Shown: positions 1 through 5,519 of the stretch, in pieces
Position numbering within the stretch: position 1 is the stretch's first letter
How the letters are laid out: the number at the start of each line of letters is the position of its first letter
Assembly: GCA_047975295.1 (NCBI GenBank)
Contig: JBKEDH010000065.1
Location: 1 to 6,217 of the forward strand
Source: JBKEDH01 sp047975295
GTDB lineage: Bacteria > Bacteroidota > Bacteroidia > Flavobacteriales > Flavobacteriaceae
Reading direction: 5' to 3'
Length of the DNA stretch: 6,217 nucleotides
Notes under the pieces: generated by a model
Databases searched by the model: none
Told to the model about the DNA's origin: nothing
The model's input: the letters and a program-made list of their open reading frames with translations, nothing else
Made by a program: the position numbers and the translations under genes

Positions 1-311
1 CTGTTGGAATGTTCCAACCGATAAGAATTTTTGTAAAGTAAATTGGTTAACCGTCTCAACGAAGCAACGTGTTTGTGTTTCTTATCGGAATAGCGCTCCA
101 GTTCGGCATTTAAAATTTCGGGAGCCAACGATACCGACTGCTGTACAATATCTCCGGAAAAATAAATATGGGTATCTTCACTACCATCATTTTTTAGTTT
201 CGACAAATCATCGCATAGGCACATCGATATGCTCTGTGACAAAGAACAGATTTCGATGGCTTTTTTATAAATCGGTAAATCCGATAGGTTTGATGGGATA
301 TTATGCGACAT
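1..311 (-). CDS. Hypothetical protein, C-terminus cut by window edge
   Basis: An open frame runs from an ATG at 311-309 to the left edge with no stop, giving 103 visible codons; the C-terminal part is missing. The visible protein starts MSHNIPSNLSDLPIYKKAIE and looks all-helical and soluble, without a signal peptide or membrane segment. It has a helix around residues 14-40 (containing CSLSQSISMCLCDDL), a short linker rich in D, G and E (about 42-48), a helix around 54-72 (DIVQQSVSLAPEILNAELER) and a basic stretch with KKHKH and LRRL around 76-90. The order of helices vaguely recalls the small four-helix-bundle proteins of the S23/IVS type, but I cannot claim membership. The start is supported by an exact TAnnTTTG box 26 bp upstream and an A-rich leader. 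It is transcribed divergently from the Lrp-type gene. Function is unknown; I am fairly sure the frame is real. Confidence 0.7.
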   Translation of the reverse strand, partial: MSHNIPSNLSDLPIYKKAIEICSLSQSISMCLCDDLSKLKNDGSEDTHIYFSGDIVQQSVSLAPEILNAELERYSDKKHKHVASLRRLTNLLYKNSYRLEHSN

Positions 312-336
312 GTTTTGTTTTCTTAGCAACTTTTAT

Positions 337-344
337 CAAAAATA
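337..344 (-). promoter_or_regulatory. Putative -7 box for the left-edge hypothetical gene
   Basis: Read on the minus strand this is TATTTTTG, an exact match to the Bacteroidetes -7 consensus TAnnTTTG. It ends 26 bp before the ATG at 311, a sensible distance for a short leader. I see no clear TTG -33 element 17-23 bp further upstream. The match is short and the region is AT-rich, so chance is possible. Confidence 0.4.
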
Positions 345-388
345 CTCACTTATCATTATATTCTTCTTTAATATTTAAAGTAAATTGT

Positions 389-396
389 TATTTTTG
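389..396 (+). promoter_or_regulatory. Putative -7 box for the Lrp-Crp regulator operon
   Basis: TATTTTTG matches the Bacteroidetes -7 consensus TAnnTTTG exactly and lies 40 bp before the Lrp-type ATG at 436. That would give a leader of roughly 30 nt. A good TTG -33 element is not visible; only TTC-type triplets occur at 361-366. It lies back-to-back with the minus-strand box at 337-344. Confidence 0.4.
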
Positions 397-435
397 GTTT
401 AGAAATTAATTTTTTACACACAAAAAACTTGCAAA

Positions 436-879
436 ATGAATTTAGATACGCTTAATTGGAAGATTTTAAAGTGTTTACAGCAAAATTCACGCCAATCTAA
501 TGCCGAAATTGGCCGGCAGGTGGGCATAAGTTCGCCTGCAGTTTCCGAACGAATAAAAAAAATGGAAGATGCTGGAGTTATTTTAGGGTACAAAACCATA
601 GTATCTCCTTTAGAAATGGGATACCAATTAAAGGCTATAATTACGCTTAGAGCCTTTATAGGGAAGCTAAAACCATTTCTCGAAAAGGTAAAAACATACG
701 ATGAGGTTTTAAATTGTTACCGTATTACGGGAAACGAAAATATTGTAATGGAAGTTGTTCTGCGAAACCAAAAGCATTTAGAATCCTTTATAGATGAGTT
801 GATTATTTATGGCGAATCGAAAACACAAATAGTTTTGTCGCATGTTGTGCGTTATAAAGAAATAAAATCGGTAAAATAA
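436..879 (+). CDS. Lrp/AsnC family transcriptional regulator
   Basis: A 147-residue protein, the usual length for Lrp/AsnC regulators, which bind DNA as dimers or higher oligomers and often sense amino acids. Residues 3-50 form the N-terminal winged helix-turn-helix: LDTLNWKILKCLQQNSRQS, then AEIGRQVGISSPAVSERIKK with the recognition helix near 32-41, then the wing MEDAGVILGYKTIV. Residues 64-140 fit the RAM effector and oligomerisation domain, with a beta strand (YQLKAIITLRA), the turn ITGNENIVMEVV and a helix LESFIDELIIYG. The family's usual TGxxD turn here reads TGNEN, lacking the aspartate, so its ligand may differ or be absent. The ATG follows an A-rich leader without a Shine-Dalgarno sequence. 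A Crp/Fnr-type gene follows 14 bp downstream and is probably co-transcribed. Family assignment is very firm; the regulon is unknown. Confidence 0.95.
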   Translation: MNLDTLNWKILKCLQQNSRQSNAEIGRQVGISSPAVSERIKKMEDAGVILGYKTIVSPLEMGYQLKAIITLRAFIGKLKPFLEKVKTYDEVLNCYRITGNENIVMEVVLRNQKHLESFIDELIIYGESKTQIVLSHVVRYKEIKSVK

Positions 880-893
880 GTTTGTCTATACAC

Positions 894-1478
894 ATGGAAA
901 TACAGCCTTTATTGCAATATATTAACAATTATGTTAGTCTTACCAAGCAAGAGATTGCTTTTTTGGAGATTATGGTTTCGGTACGGGACTATTTAAAGGG
1001 ACAATATATTGTCCAGCAGGGAGATGTTTGTAAATACACGTGTTTCGTGCTTTCGGGATGCAGTAAGACCTTTTATGTTGACCAAGAAGGACAGGAGCAT
1101 ATTTTAATGTTTTCGATAGAGGATTGGTGGACTTCAGATATGGGAAGTTTTATTAATCAAACGCCTGCCGATTTCAATATTCAATGTTTAGAAAATACCA
1201 AGGTAATTGTGTTTTCTTACGAAGCTATTGAAATATTGTATAGTAAAATACCCAAACTCGAACGGGTGTTTAGGCAAGTTATAGAAAAAGCATTTGTTGC
1301 TTCGCAAAAACGTATAGTAAGGAGCTTTAGTCTTACCGCTAAAGAACAATATTTACTTTTTAGGGAGCAATATCCCAAAATAGAACAGCGTATTCCACAG
1401 TATATGGTGGCTTCCTATCTTGGTATAACCAAGGAATTTCTAAGTAAAATAAAAAGTCAGTTAGTTCAAGAGGGATAG
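894..1478 (+). CDS. Crp/Fnr family transcriptional regulator
   Basis: A 194-residue protein of the short Crp/Fnr type common in Bacteroidetes. Residues about 20-112 form the cyclic-nucleotide-binding-like beta barrel (YLKGQYIVQQGDVCKYTCFV, then GQEHILMFSIEDWWTSDMGSF). The canonical cAMP phosphate-binding signature (GE followed about ten residues later by RSA) is absent; the equivalent region reads INQTPADFNI, so classical cAMP binding is unlikely. Residues 113-145 fit the long dimerisation helix. Residues 167-190, IPQYMVASYLGITKEFLSKI onward, are the helix-turn-helix, with the chain ending right after it. There is no N-terminal cysteine cluster for an iron-sulphur centre. I chose ATG 894; an in-frame TTG at 882 would add MSIH and begin 2 bp after the preceding stop, but ATG is the more usual start. 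It probably shares the Lrp-type gene's transcript. Family certain; ligand and targets unknown. Confidence 0.93.
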   Translation: MEIQPLLQYINNYVSLTKQEIAFLEIMVSVRDYLKGQYIVQQGDVCKYTCFVLSGCSKTFYVDQEGQEHILMFSIEDWWTSDMGSFINQTPADFNIQCLENTKVIVFSYEAIEILYSKIPKLERVFRQVIEKAFVASQKRIVRSFSLTAKEQYLLFREQYPKIEQRIPQYMVASYLGITKEFLSKIKSQLVQEG

Positions 1479-1511
1479 ATAATGCCCAAAAGTAAAGTTA
1501 TAGAAAAACAT

Positions 1512-1539
1512 AAATGTTAAACTACATTAACATTTTTTT
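1512..1539 (+). terminator. Hairpin plus T-run after the Crp/Fnr gene (possible operator)
   Basis: A perfect 9-bp inverted repeat, AAATGTTAA and TTAACATTT (1512-1520 and 1527-1535), surrounds the 6-nt loop ACTACA and runs directly into a T-run ending at 1539. It sits 33 bp after the Crp/Fnr stop, so an intrinsic terminator is the simplest reading. The stem has only one G-C pair, which makes it a weak hairpin. The same symmetry (TGTTAA, 6-bp spacer, TTAACA) resembles the architecture of Crp/Fnr-type operators, and it lies about 90 bp before the YceI start, so a regulatory role is also possible. Confidence 0.5.
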
Positions 1540-1575
1540 ATAAACTACTTTATTTTACAATAAAAACTTTTGTAG

Positions 1576-1583
1576 GATATTTG
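1576..1583 (+). promoter_or_regulatory. Possible -7 box of the YceI gene
   Basis: GATATTTG differs from the Bacteroidetes consensus TAnnTTTG only at its first base and lies 44 bp upstream of the YceI ATG, ahead of a very A-rich leader (about 1594-1627). No convincing TTG -33 element is found at the expected distance, so the gene may depend on an activator or use another sigma factor. Weak call. Confidence 0.25.
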
Positions 1584-1627
1584 CAACGTTCATTAAAAAT
1601 AAAACAATTAAAAATTTAACTAAAAGC

Positions 1628-2206
1628 ATGAAAAATAAAATTAAAAGTTTGGTTCTTGTTGCTGTAGTAGCATTTACCACATTTTCGTTTACAACGATAG
1701 AGACTGAAAACAAAGCTATTAAAACCGATAAAAGTAAAATTGTTTGGAAAGGTTATAAAGTAACAGGTTCTCACGAAGGTACAATTAATATCGAGTCCGG
1801 ATTTTTAACTTTCAACGACAATAAGTTGGTTGGGGGTGAATTTGTTGTAGATATGACAACCATTAACACCACCGATATTCAAGGTGAGTACAAAGGAAAA
1901 TTAGACGGACATTTAAAAAGCGACGACTTTTTTGGCGTAAACAATCATCCTAAAGCAACATTGAAGTTTACCAAGGTAGAAGCTTCCGGAAAAAATGCGT
2001 ATAACGTAACAGCCAATTTAACCATAAAAGAAAAAACAAGTCCGGTTACATTTACGCTTTCGGTTTATGGTAACAAAGCAACGGCTTCTTTAAAAGTTGA
2101 TAGAACAAAATATGGTATTGAATATAAATCTGAAAGTTTTTTTGATAACTTGAAAGATAAAGCTATTTACGATGAATTCGATTTAGTTGTAGATTTGGAA
2201 TTTTAA
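1628..2206 (+). CDS. YceI family secreted protein
   Basis: A 192-residue protein with an N-terminal signal peptide: basic MKNKIKSL, a hydrophobic stretch SLVLVAVVAFTTFSF to about residue 21, then polar mature sequence. It should be exported to the periplasm or envelope; there is no lipobox cysteine. Residues about 33-192 match the YceI-like lipocalin-type beta barrel, which in characterised relatives binds isoprenoid or polyprenoid lipids. Family hallmarks visible are SKIVWKGYKVTGSHEGTI (36-53), VDMTTI (74-79), LKSDDFFGVNNHPKATLKF (96-114) and DRTKYGIEY (158-166) near the end. The length is normal. The leader is extremely A-rich, as expected for strong Bacteroidetes start sites. It is separated from the upstream regulator pair by a hairpin but reads in the same direction, so control by one of those regulators is plausible but unproven. 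The ligand is not predictable from sequence. Confidence 0.93.
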   Translation: MKNKIKSLVLVAVVAFTTFSFTTIETENKAIKTDKSKIVWKGYKVTGSHEGTINIESGFLTFNDNKLVGGEFVVDMTTINTTDIQGEYKGKLDGHLKSDDFFGVNNHPKATLKFTKVEASGKNAYNVTANLTIKEKTSPVTFTLSVYGNKATASLKVDRTKYGIEYKSESFFDNLKDKAIYDEFDLVVDLEF

Positions 2207-2230
2207 GATATAAAGTGACTAACTCAAATT

Positions 2231-2261
2231 AAAAAGGCGTTCAATTTTGGACGCCTTTTTT
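2231..2261. terminator. Bidirectional terminator between YceI and Nudix genes
   Basis: A 10-bp inverted repeat, AAAAAGGCGT and ACGCCTTTTT (2231-2240 and 2251-2260), encloses a 10-nt loop TCAATTTTGG. The arms give a GC core with a T-run on the 3' side in both directions, so it can end transcription of the YceI gene (stop 2206) and of the converging Nudix gene. The Nudix stop codon (2241-2243) is in the loop and its last codons (KKGVQN) are in the loop and right arm, so the terminator overlaps coding sequence. Confidence 0.85.
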
Positions 2262-2795
2262 AATACTTTCCAGTACAAAAGCATAATATGTTTTGTTTGA
2301 AGGCACAAAATGATTAGTGCTTCCAATAGTGTCTATTAATGATTGAAATTCGCTAAAAGATACTAATTTCAAGGCTTCCACTTCATCTTTCTGAATAACC
2401 AAATCTGTTAAAGGTGTATCTAATTTGGCTATAAACGTGTGATGGAATTCATTGTCGATAATTCCGTTTCCATACGTTTGGAAACACTCAAAAACCCCAA
2501 TTTTATATAATGCTTCTATGTTAATATTTAGGCCGATTTCTTCTTGAGTTTCCCTTATTATGGCCTGTTCTACCATTTCGCCTGCATCGATATGCCCAGC
2601 TACCGAAACATCCCACATTAAAGGACAAATAATCTTTTTTGCCGAACGTTGCGATAATAAAATATGTTTATTGTTGGTATAAAGCCATAAATGCACGGTA
2701 TTGTGGTAAAACCCTTTTTGGTGTATCTCCGATTTTAAAGCGGTTTTTCCCGTAGGAATACCCAATTTATCTACAATATCGATATATTCGTCCAT
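2241..2795 (-). CDS. Nudix hydrolase, IDI/YfcD-like
   Basis: A 184-residue cytosolic Nudix protein, expected to hydrolyse a nucleoside diphosphate linked to another moiety using Mg2+ or Mn2+. The Nudix box is complete at residues 67-89: G67, E73, R81, E82, E85, E86, G88 in GHIDAGEMVEQAIIRETQEE followed by IGL. Upstream, DIVDKLGIPTGKTALKSEIH and HNTVHLWLYTNNKHILLSQR are typical of the branch related to isopentenyl-diphosphate isomerase and E. coli YfcD. It is probably not an isomerase: the position of the catalytic cysteine in type I IDI (SVCGHP) is alanine here (SVAGHI, A66). The true substrate cannot be read from sequence. The start is ATG 2795-2793, the first one in the frame. Its upstream region is mostly the MITE-like repeat, so its promoter may lie in or beyond that element. 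The 3' end is inside a terminator hairpin. Confidence 0.92.
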   Translation of the reverse strand: MDEYIDIVDKLGIPTGKTALKSEIHQKGFYHNTVHLWLYTNNKHILLSQRSAKKIICPLMWDVSVAGHIDAGEMVEQAIIRETQEEIGLNINIEALYKIGVFECFQTYGNGIIDNEFHHTFIAKLDTPLTDLVIQKDEVEALKLVSFSEFQSLIDTIGSTNHFVPSNKTYYAFVLESIKKGVQN

Positions 2796-2820
2796 ATTAG
2801 CTGGATATGTTGGGCTTTAA

Positions 2821-2965
2821 GAGCCTGTTTAAATTTGTATAGTTTATTTTTGATGTATAATGAGGCAAAATAGAAGATAATAGCTGTGCTACTTGATTAA
2901 ATTTTAACGAAATTATGCGCAAAAAGAAACATATAAAAACAATTGATATAAATTTAAACAGACTC
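2821..2965. repeat. MITE-like element with terminal inverted repeats
   Basis: A 145-bp non-coding stretch is bounded by imperfect 20-bp terminal inverted repeats: left arm 2821-2840 beginning GAGCCTGTTTAAATTT, right arm 2946-2965 ending AAATTTAAACAGACTC. The arms match at 18 of 20 positions, and weaker symmetry continues inward (7 of the next 11 positions). The interior has no open frame of note. This is the architecture of a miniature inverted-repeat transposable element, or of an insertion sequence reduced to its ends. No clean target-site duplication is visible (left flank ends CTTTAA, right flank begins AAAGTT). It fills almost the whole gap between two minus-strand genes, starting 25 bp upstream of the Nudix ATG and ending 22 bp from the M42 stop. 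The family of its parent element is not identified. Confidence 0.6.
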
Positions 2966-2987
2966 AAAGTTTTTTAAGTTGGATTTA

Positions 2988-4076
2988 TTAATTGAAATAA
3001 CTAAATGTTTCACCGTCTTTAATTTTAAGAAGTGTTTCGTAAATAAGTTTAATTACGTTTTCTACATCGTCTTTATGAACCATTTCCACCGTGGTATGCA
3101 TATATCGTAAAGGTAAAGATATTAGGGCAGAAGCTACGCCACCATTGCTATATGCAAAGGCATCGGTATCGGTACCTGTGGCTCTCGATAAGGCACTGCG
3201 CTGAAAAGGTATTTTATTTTCTTCGGCAGTATCGGTAATTAAATCACGTAGTTTTTGCTGTACCGCAGGTGCATACGCCACAACAGGTCCTTTGCCTATT
3301 TGCATGTCTCCCTGTATTTTCTTTTCTATCATTGGTGTCGAGGTATCGTGTGTTACATCGGTAACAATGGCCACATTGGGTTTTATGGTTTGGGTAATCA
3401 TTTCGGCACCTCTCAATCCTATTTCTTCTTGTACGGCGTTAACAATGTACAAGCCAAAAGGTAGTTTTTTCTTATTTTCTTTAAGTAATCGGGCCACTTC
3501 GGCAATCATAAAACCACCCATACGATTATCTAAAGCGCGGCAAACAAATTTGTTGTCGTTCAATATATGGAATTCGTCCGGATAGGTAATAACACAGCCT
3601 ACATGAATACCCAGTTTCTCAACTTCTTCCTTATCGGTAGCACCAACATCTATAGTAATATTATCGGGTTTTGGTGCCTGTTCTTTAACACGGCTTCGGG
3701 TGTGTATGGCGGGCCAGCCAAAAACACCTTTAACAATACCAGCTTTGGTATGTATGTTTACCATTTTACTGGGTGCTATTTGGTGGTCGCTACCACCGTT
3801 CCGTATAACATAGATTAAACCATTATCCGAAATATAATTAACATACCACGAAATTTCATCGGCGTGCCCCTCAATAACCACTTTGTATTTGGCTTTGGGG
3901 TTAATTACACCAACAGCAGTTCCATAAGTATCGGTAATAAATTCATCTACGTAAGGTTTTAAATAATCCATCCAAAGCTTTTGTCCGTCCCATTCGTAAC
4001 CGGTAGGAGCGGCATTGTTTAGGTATTTCTCTAAAAAGTCCAAAGATGTTTTTGTAAGTATGCTCTTCTTGGCCAT
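2988..4076 (-). CDS. M42 family metallopeptidase (aminopeptidase)
   Basis: A 362-residue cytosolic dinuclear-metal aminopeptidase of the M42 family (glutamyl aminopeptidase/TET type), which trims N-terminal residues from peptides and typically assembles into dodecamers. All expected active-site residues are in order: H71 and D73 (IEGHADEISW), bridging D183 (CRALDNRMGG), catalytic E217 with E218 (NAVQEEIGLRGA), D240 (AIVTDVTHDT) and H327 (RYMHTTVEMVH). The conserved GTDTDAFA at 301-308 is also present. An inserted PDZ-like dimerisation domain of this family should span roughly residues 75-165 (with GVFGWPAIHTRS). No signal peptide. The length is normal. The start ATG 4076-4074 follows an A-rich leader. 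The gene is divergent from the DUF4294 operon; a repeat element separates it from the Nudix gene downstream. Exact residue preference cannot be predicted. Confidence 0.96.
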   Translation of the reverse strand: MAKKSILTKTSLDFLEKYLNNAAPTGYEWDGQKLWMDYLKPYVDEFITDTYGTAVGVINPKAKYKVVIEGHADEISWYVNYISDNGLIYVIRNGGSDHQIAPSKMVNIHTKAGIVKGVFGWPAIHTRSRVKEQAPKPDNITIDVGATDKEEVEKLGIHVGCVITYPDEFHILNDNKFVCRALDNRMGGFMIAEVARLLKENKKKLPFGLYIVNAVQEEIGLRGAEMITQTIKPNVAIVTDVTHDTSTPMIEKKIQGDMQIGKGPVVAYAPAVQQKLRDLITDTAEENKIPFQRSALSRATGTDTDAFAYSNGGVASALISLPLRYMHTTVEMVHKDDVENVIKLIYETLLKIKDGETFSYFN

Positions 4077-4162
4077 ATTGTAAAATTTTTCACTAAAATA
4101 ATAATATAAATAGAAAATGATGGAAAATTAGGTATATAAAAATAATACGGTAAAAAAATGCA

Positions 4163-4190
4163 TTTGGAAATGTGTAAATGCTTAATTTTG
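4163..4190 (+). promoter_or_regulatory. Bacteroidetes-type promoter of the DUF4294-trhA-GNAT operon
   Basis: A TTTG at 4163-4166 (-33 element, core TTG) is followed after 16 bp by TAATTTTG at 4183-4190, an exact TAnnTTTG -7 box. The spacing is at or just below the usual 17-23 bp. The box ends 25 bp before the ATG at 4216, giving a short leader of about 20 nt. This is the only place in the window where I see both elements. Confidence 0.55.
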
Positions 4191-4215
4191 GAACGATATT
4201 AGATTCAATAATGCT

Positions 4216-4881
4216 ATGAAATTTATTTTATTGAATATTTTCCTGCTTTTTCCATTGCTTTTCTTTGCACAAATAAACAAAGAAGAGCAGGATTCCGCAT
4301 CTGCAACCTATATAATAGTTGAAGGAGATTCCATTCCAAAGCAAGCTATAGATCTGGATGAAGTAATGTTGTTGCATAAACTTAAATTCAATAGCAAAGA
4401 GGATAGAACACGATATTTAATTTTAAGGCGAAAAACCATAAAAGTTTATCCTTATGCCAAGATGGCCGCCGAACGTTTAGATTCCATGAACAGGCATTTG
4501 GCCACTTTAAAAAGGAATCGAGAAAAAAAACGTTATACCAAACAGGTACAAAAATATGTTGAAGGCGAATTTTCAGAAAGGCTTAAAAAATTAACCCGTA
4601 CCGAGGGCCAGATTTTGATTAAGTTGATACATAGACAAACGGGAGAGACAGCTTTTAATTTGGTTAAGGAATTACGTAGCGGTTGGCGTGCATTTTGGTA
4701 TAATACCACGGCCAATATGTTCGATATTTCCTTAAAGCGGGAATTTGACCCCATTAATGTTAAAGAAGATTATTTAATTGAAGATATTTTGCAGCGTAAT
4801 TTCCAAAAGGGTCTTTTAAAACGACAGGAACCTGCATTAAAATTCGATTTTTATGAACTGTCGGAAAAATGGCTCGATTAA
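4216..4881 (+). CDS. DUF4294 domain-containing exported protein
   Basis: A 221-residue protein of the Bacteroidetes-specific DUF4294 family, function unknown. An N-terminal signal peptide is clear: MKFILLNIFLLFPLLFFAQ, probably cleaved near residue 18-19, with a typical Bacteroidetes FAQ end, so the product should be periplasmic or envelope-associated. Mature residues 20-50 are acidic linker (EGDSIPKQAIDLDEVMLLHK). The conserved domain spans about 55-195: RRKTIKVYPYAKMAAERLDS, a basic helix with KRNREKKRYTKQVQKYVEGE, then RTEGQILIKLIHRQTGETAF and GWRAFWYNTTANMFDISLKR with EFDP and a C-terminal helix. The middle is highly charged and helical. The start ATG overlaps the stop of a two-codon frame at 4211-4219. 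It heads an operon with the PAQR-type gene (11 bp on) and a GNAT gene. Family assignment rests on recognising these motifs. Confidence 0.85.
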   Translation: MKFILLNIFLLFPLLFFAQINKEEQDSASATYIIVEGDSIPKQAIDLDEVMLLHKLKFNSKEDRTRYLILRRKTIKVYPYAKMAAERLDSMNRHLATLKRNREKKRYTKQVQKYVEGEFSERLKKLTRTEGQILIKLIHRQTGETAFNLVKELRSGWRAFWYNTTANMFDISLKREFDPINVKEDYLIEDILQRNFQKGLLKRQEPALKFDFYELSEKWLD

Positions 4882-4892
4882 ACAGAACAGCT

Positions 4893-5519
4893 ATGCGTAT
4901 CCAAACCCCTTTTGAAGAAAAACTTAATACCTTAACACATATTTTTGGTGCATTACTGGGCGTTGTGGGTTTAATATTAATGCTTATTCACAATAGTAAC
5001 AAAACACCCTATAGTTTGTTTAGTATTTGGGTTTACGGTTGTTCCATTATTGTACTTTTTACTGCATCGGCAGTATATCATGCCACAAAAAGCAAAAAGA
5101 AAAAACACTATTTTAGGATTCTCGACCATATAAGTATTTACCTTTTAATTGCGGGTACTTATACGCCAATAACATTAATTGCATTGCTACACAGCAAAGG
5201 TTGGTCATTGTTTGGATTGGAGTGGGGAATAGCTACTTTTGGTATAATACTCAAATTGTTTTTTACCGGAAAATTCAATGTTTTTTCCACTTTGCTCTAT
5301 TTGGTTATGGGTTGGGTTATTGTAATAGATTATGTTGAATTAAAACATGTTATGGATCCTAATGGTGTTAACCTGCTTTTTGCCGGCGGTGTGGCATATA
5401 CATTTGGTGTTGTTTTTTATGCTGTAGAAAAGATGCTTTATAACCATGTTATTTGGCATTTGTTTGTGCTTGCCGGAGCTATTTTCCATTTTTTTATGAT
5501 TTATTTTTATGTGATATGA
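4893..5519 (+). CDS. trhA: PAQR family membrane protein TrhA (hemolysin III-like)
   Basis: A 208-residue integral membrane protein of the PAQR/hemolysin III family, linked in E. coli and other bacteria to membrane-fluidity homeostasis. About seven hydrophobic segments are visible, starting at residues 17-33, 44-63, 80-100, 108-125, 130-147, 158-176 and 186-207. The family's presumed Zn-site histidines are present: H63 in TASAVYH, and H189 and H199 in HVIWHLFVLAGAIFHFF; D79 and H80 in RILDHISIYLLIAGTYTP are also conserved. The N-terminus RIQTPFEEKLNTLTHIFGAL is the usual family opening. I chose ATG 4893, which gives the typical start and length; an in-frame ATG at 4869 would add eight residues and overlap the DUF4294 gene by 13 bp. 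It shares ATGA with the following GNAT gene. The old name hemolysin does not imply a toxin here. Confidence 0.92.
   Translation: MRIQTPFEEKLNTLTHIFGALLGVVGLILMLIHNSNKTPYSLFSIWVYGCSIIVLFTASAVYHATKSKKKKHYFRILDHISIYLLIAGTYTPITLIALLHSKGWSLFGLEWGIATFGIILKLFFTGKFNVFSTLLYLVMGWVIVIDYVELKHVMDPNGVNLLFAGGVAYTFGVVFYAVEKMLYNHVIWHLFVLAGAIFHFFMIYFYVI

Noticed and set aside
414..599. Minus-strand open frame of 61 codons
   Set aside because: It lies antisense to the Lrp-type helix-turn-helix region, shows no family features, and extends over the operon's leader.
882..893. TTG start for the Crp/Fnr gene
   Set aside because: It adds only MSIH and leaves 2 bp after the previous stop; ATG 894 is a better initiator, although TTG cannot be excluded.
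2241..2795. Nudix protein as isopentenyl-diphosphate isomerase
   Set aside because: The catalytic cysteine position is alanine (SVAGHI) and the full Nudix box is intact, so a hydrolase is more likely.
3255..3818. Three plus-strand open frames (3255-3464, 3292-3585, 3567-3818)
   Set aside because: All are antisense to the M42 peptidase, whose frame carries every active-site residue; their translations show no recognisable domain.
4077..4140. Promoter for the M42 gene
   Set aside because: Only one-mismatch -7-like strings are visible on the minus strand in this AT-rich leader; none is strong enough to list.
4533..4754. Minus-strand open frame of 73 codons
   Set aside because: It is antisense to the conserved part of the DUF4294 gene and has no supporting features.
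4869..4892. Upstream ATG for the PAQR/TrhA gene
   Set aside because: The additional MARLNRTA is not part of the usual family N-terminus and would overlap the DUF4294 end by 13 bp; ATG 4893 fits better.
5453..5515. N-terminal extension of the GNAT protein from ATG 5453
   Set aside because: The extra 21 residues (MAFVCACRSY...) come from a shifted reading of the last trhA membrane helix; ATG 5516 gives the normal family start and an ATGA overlap.
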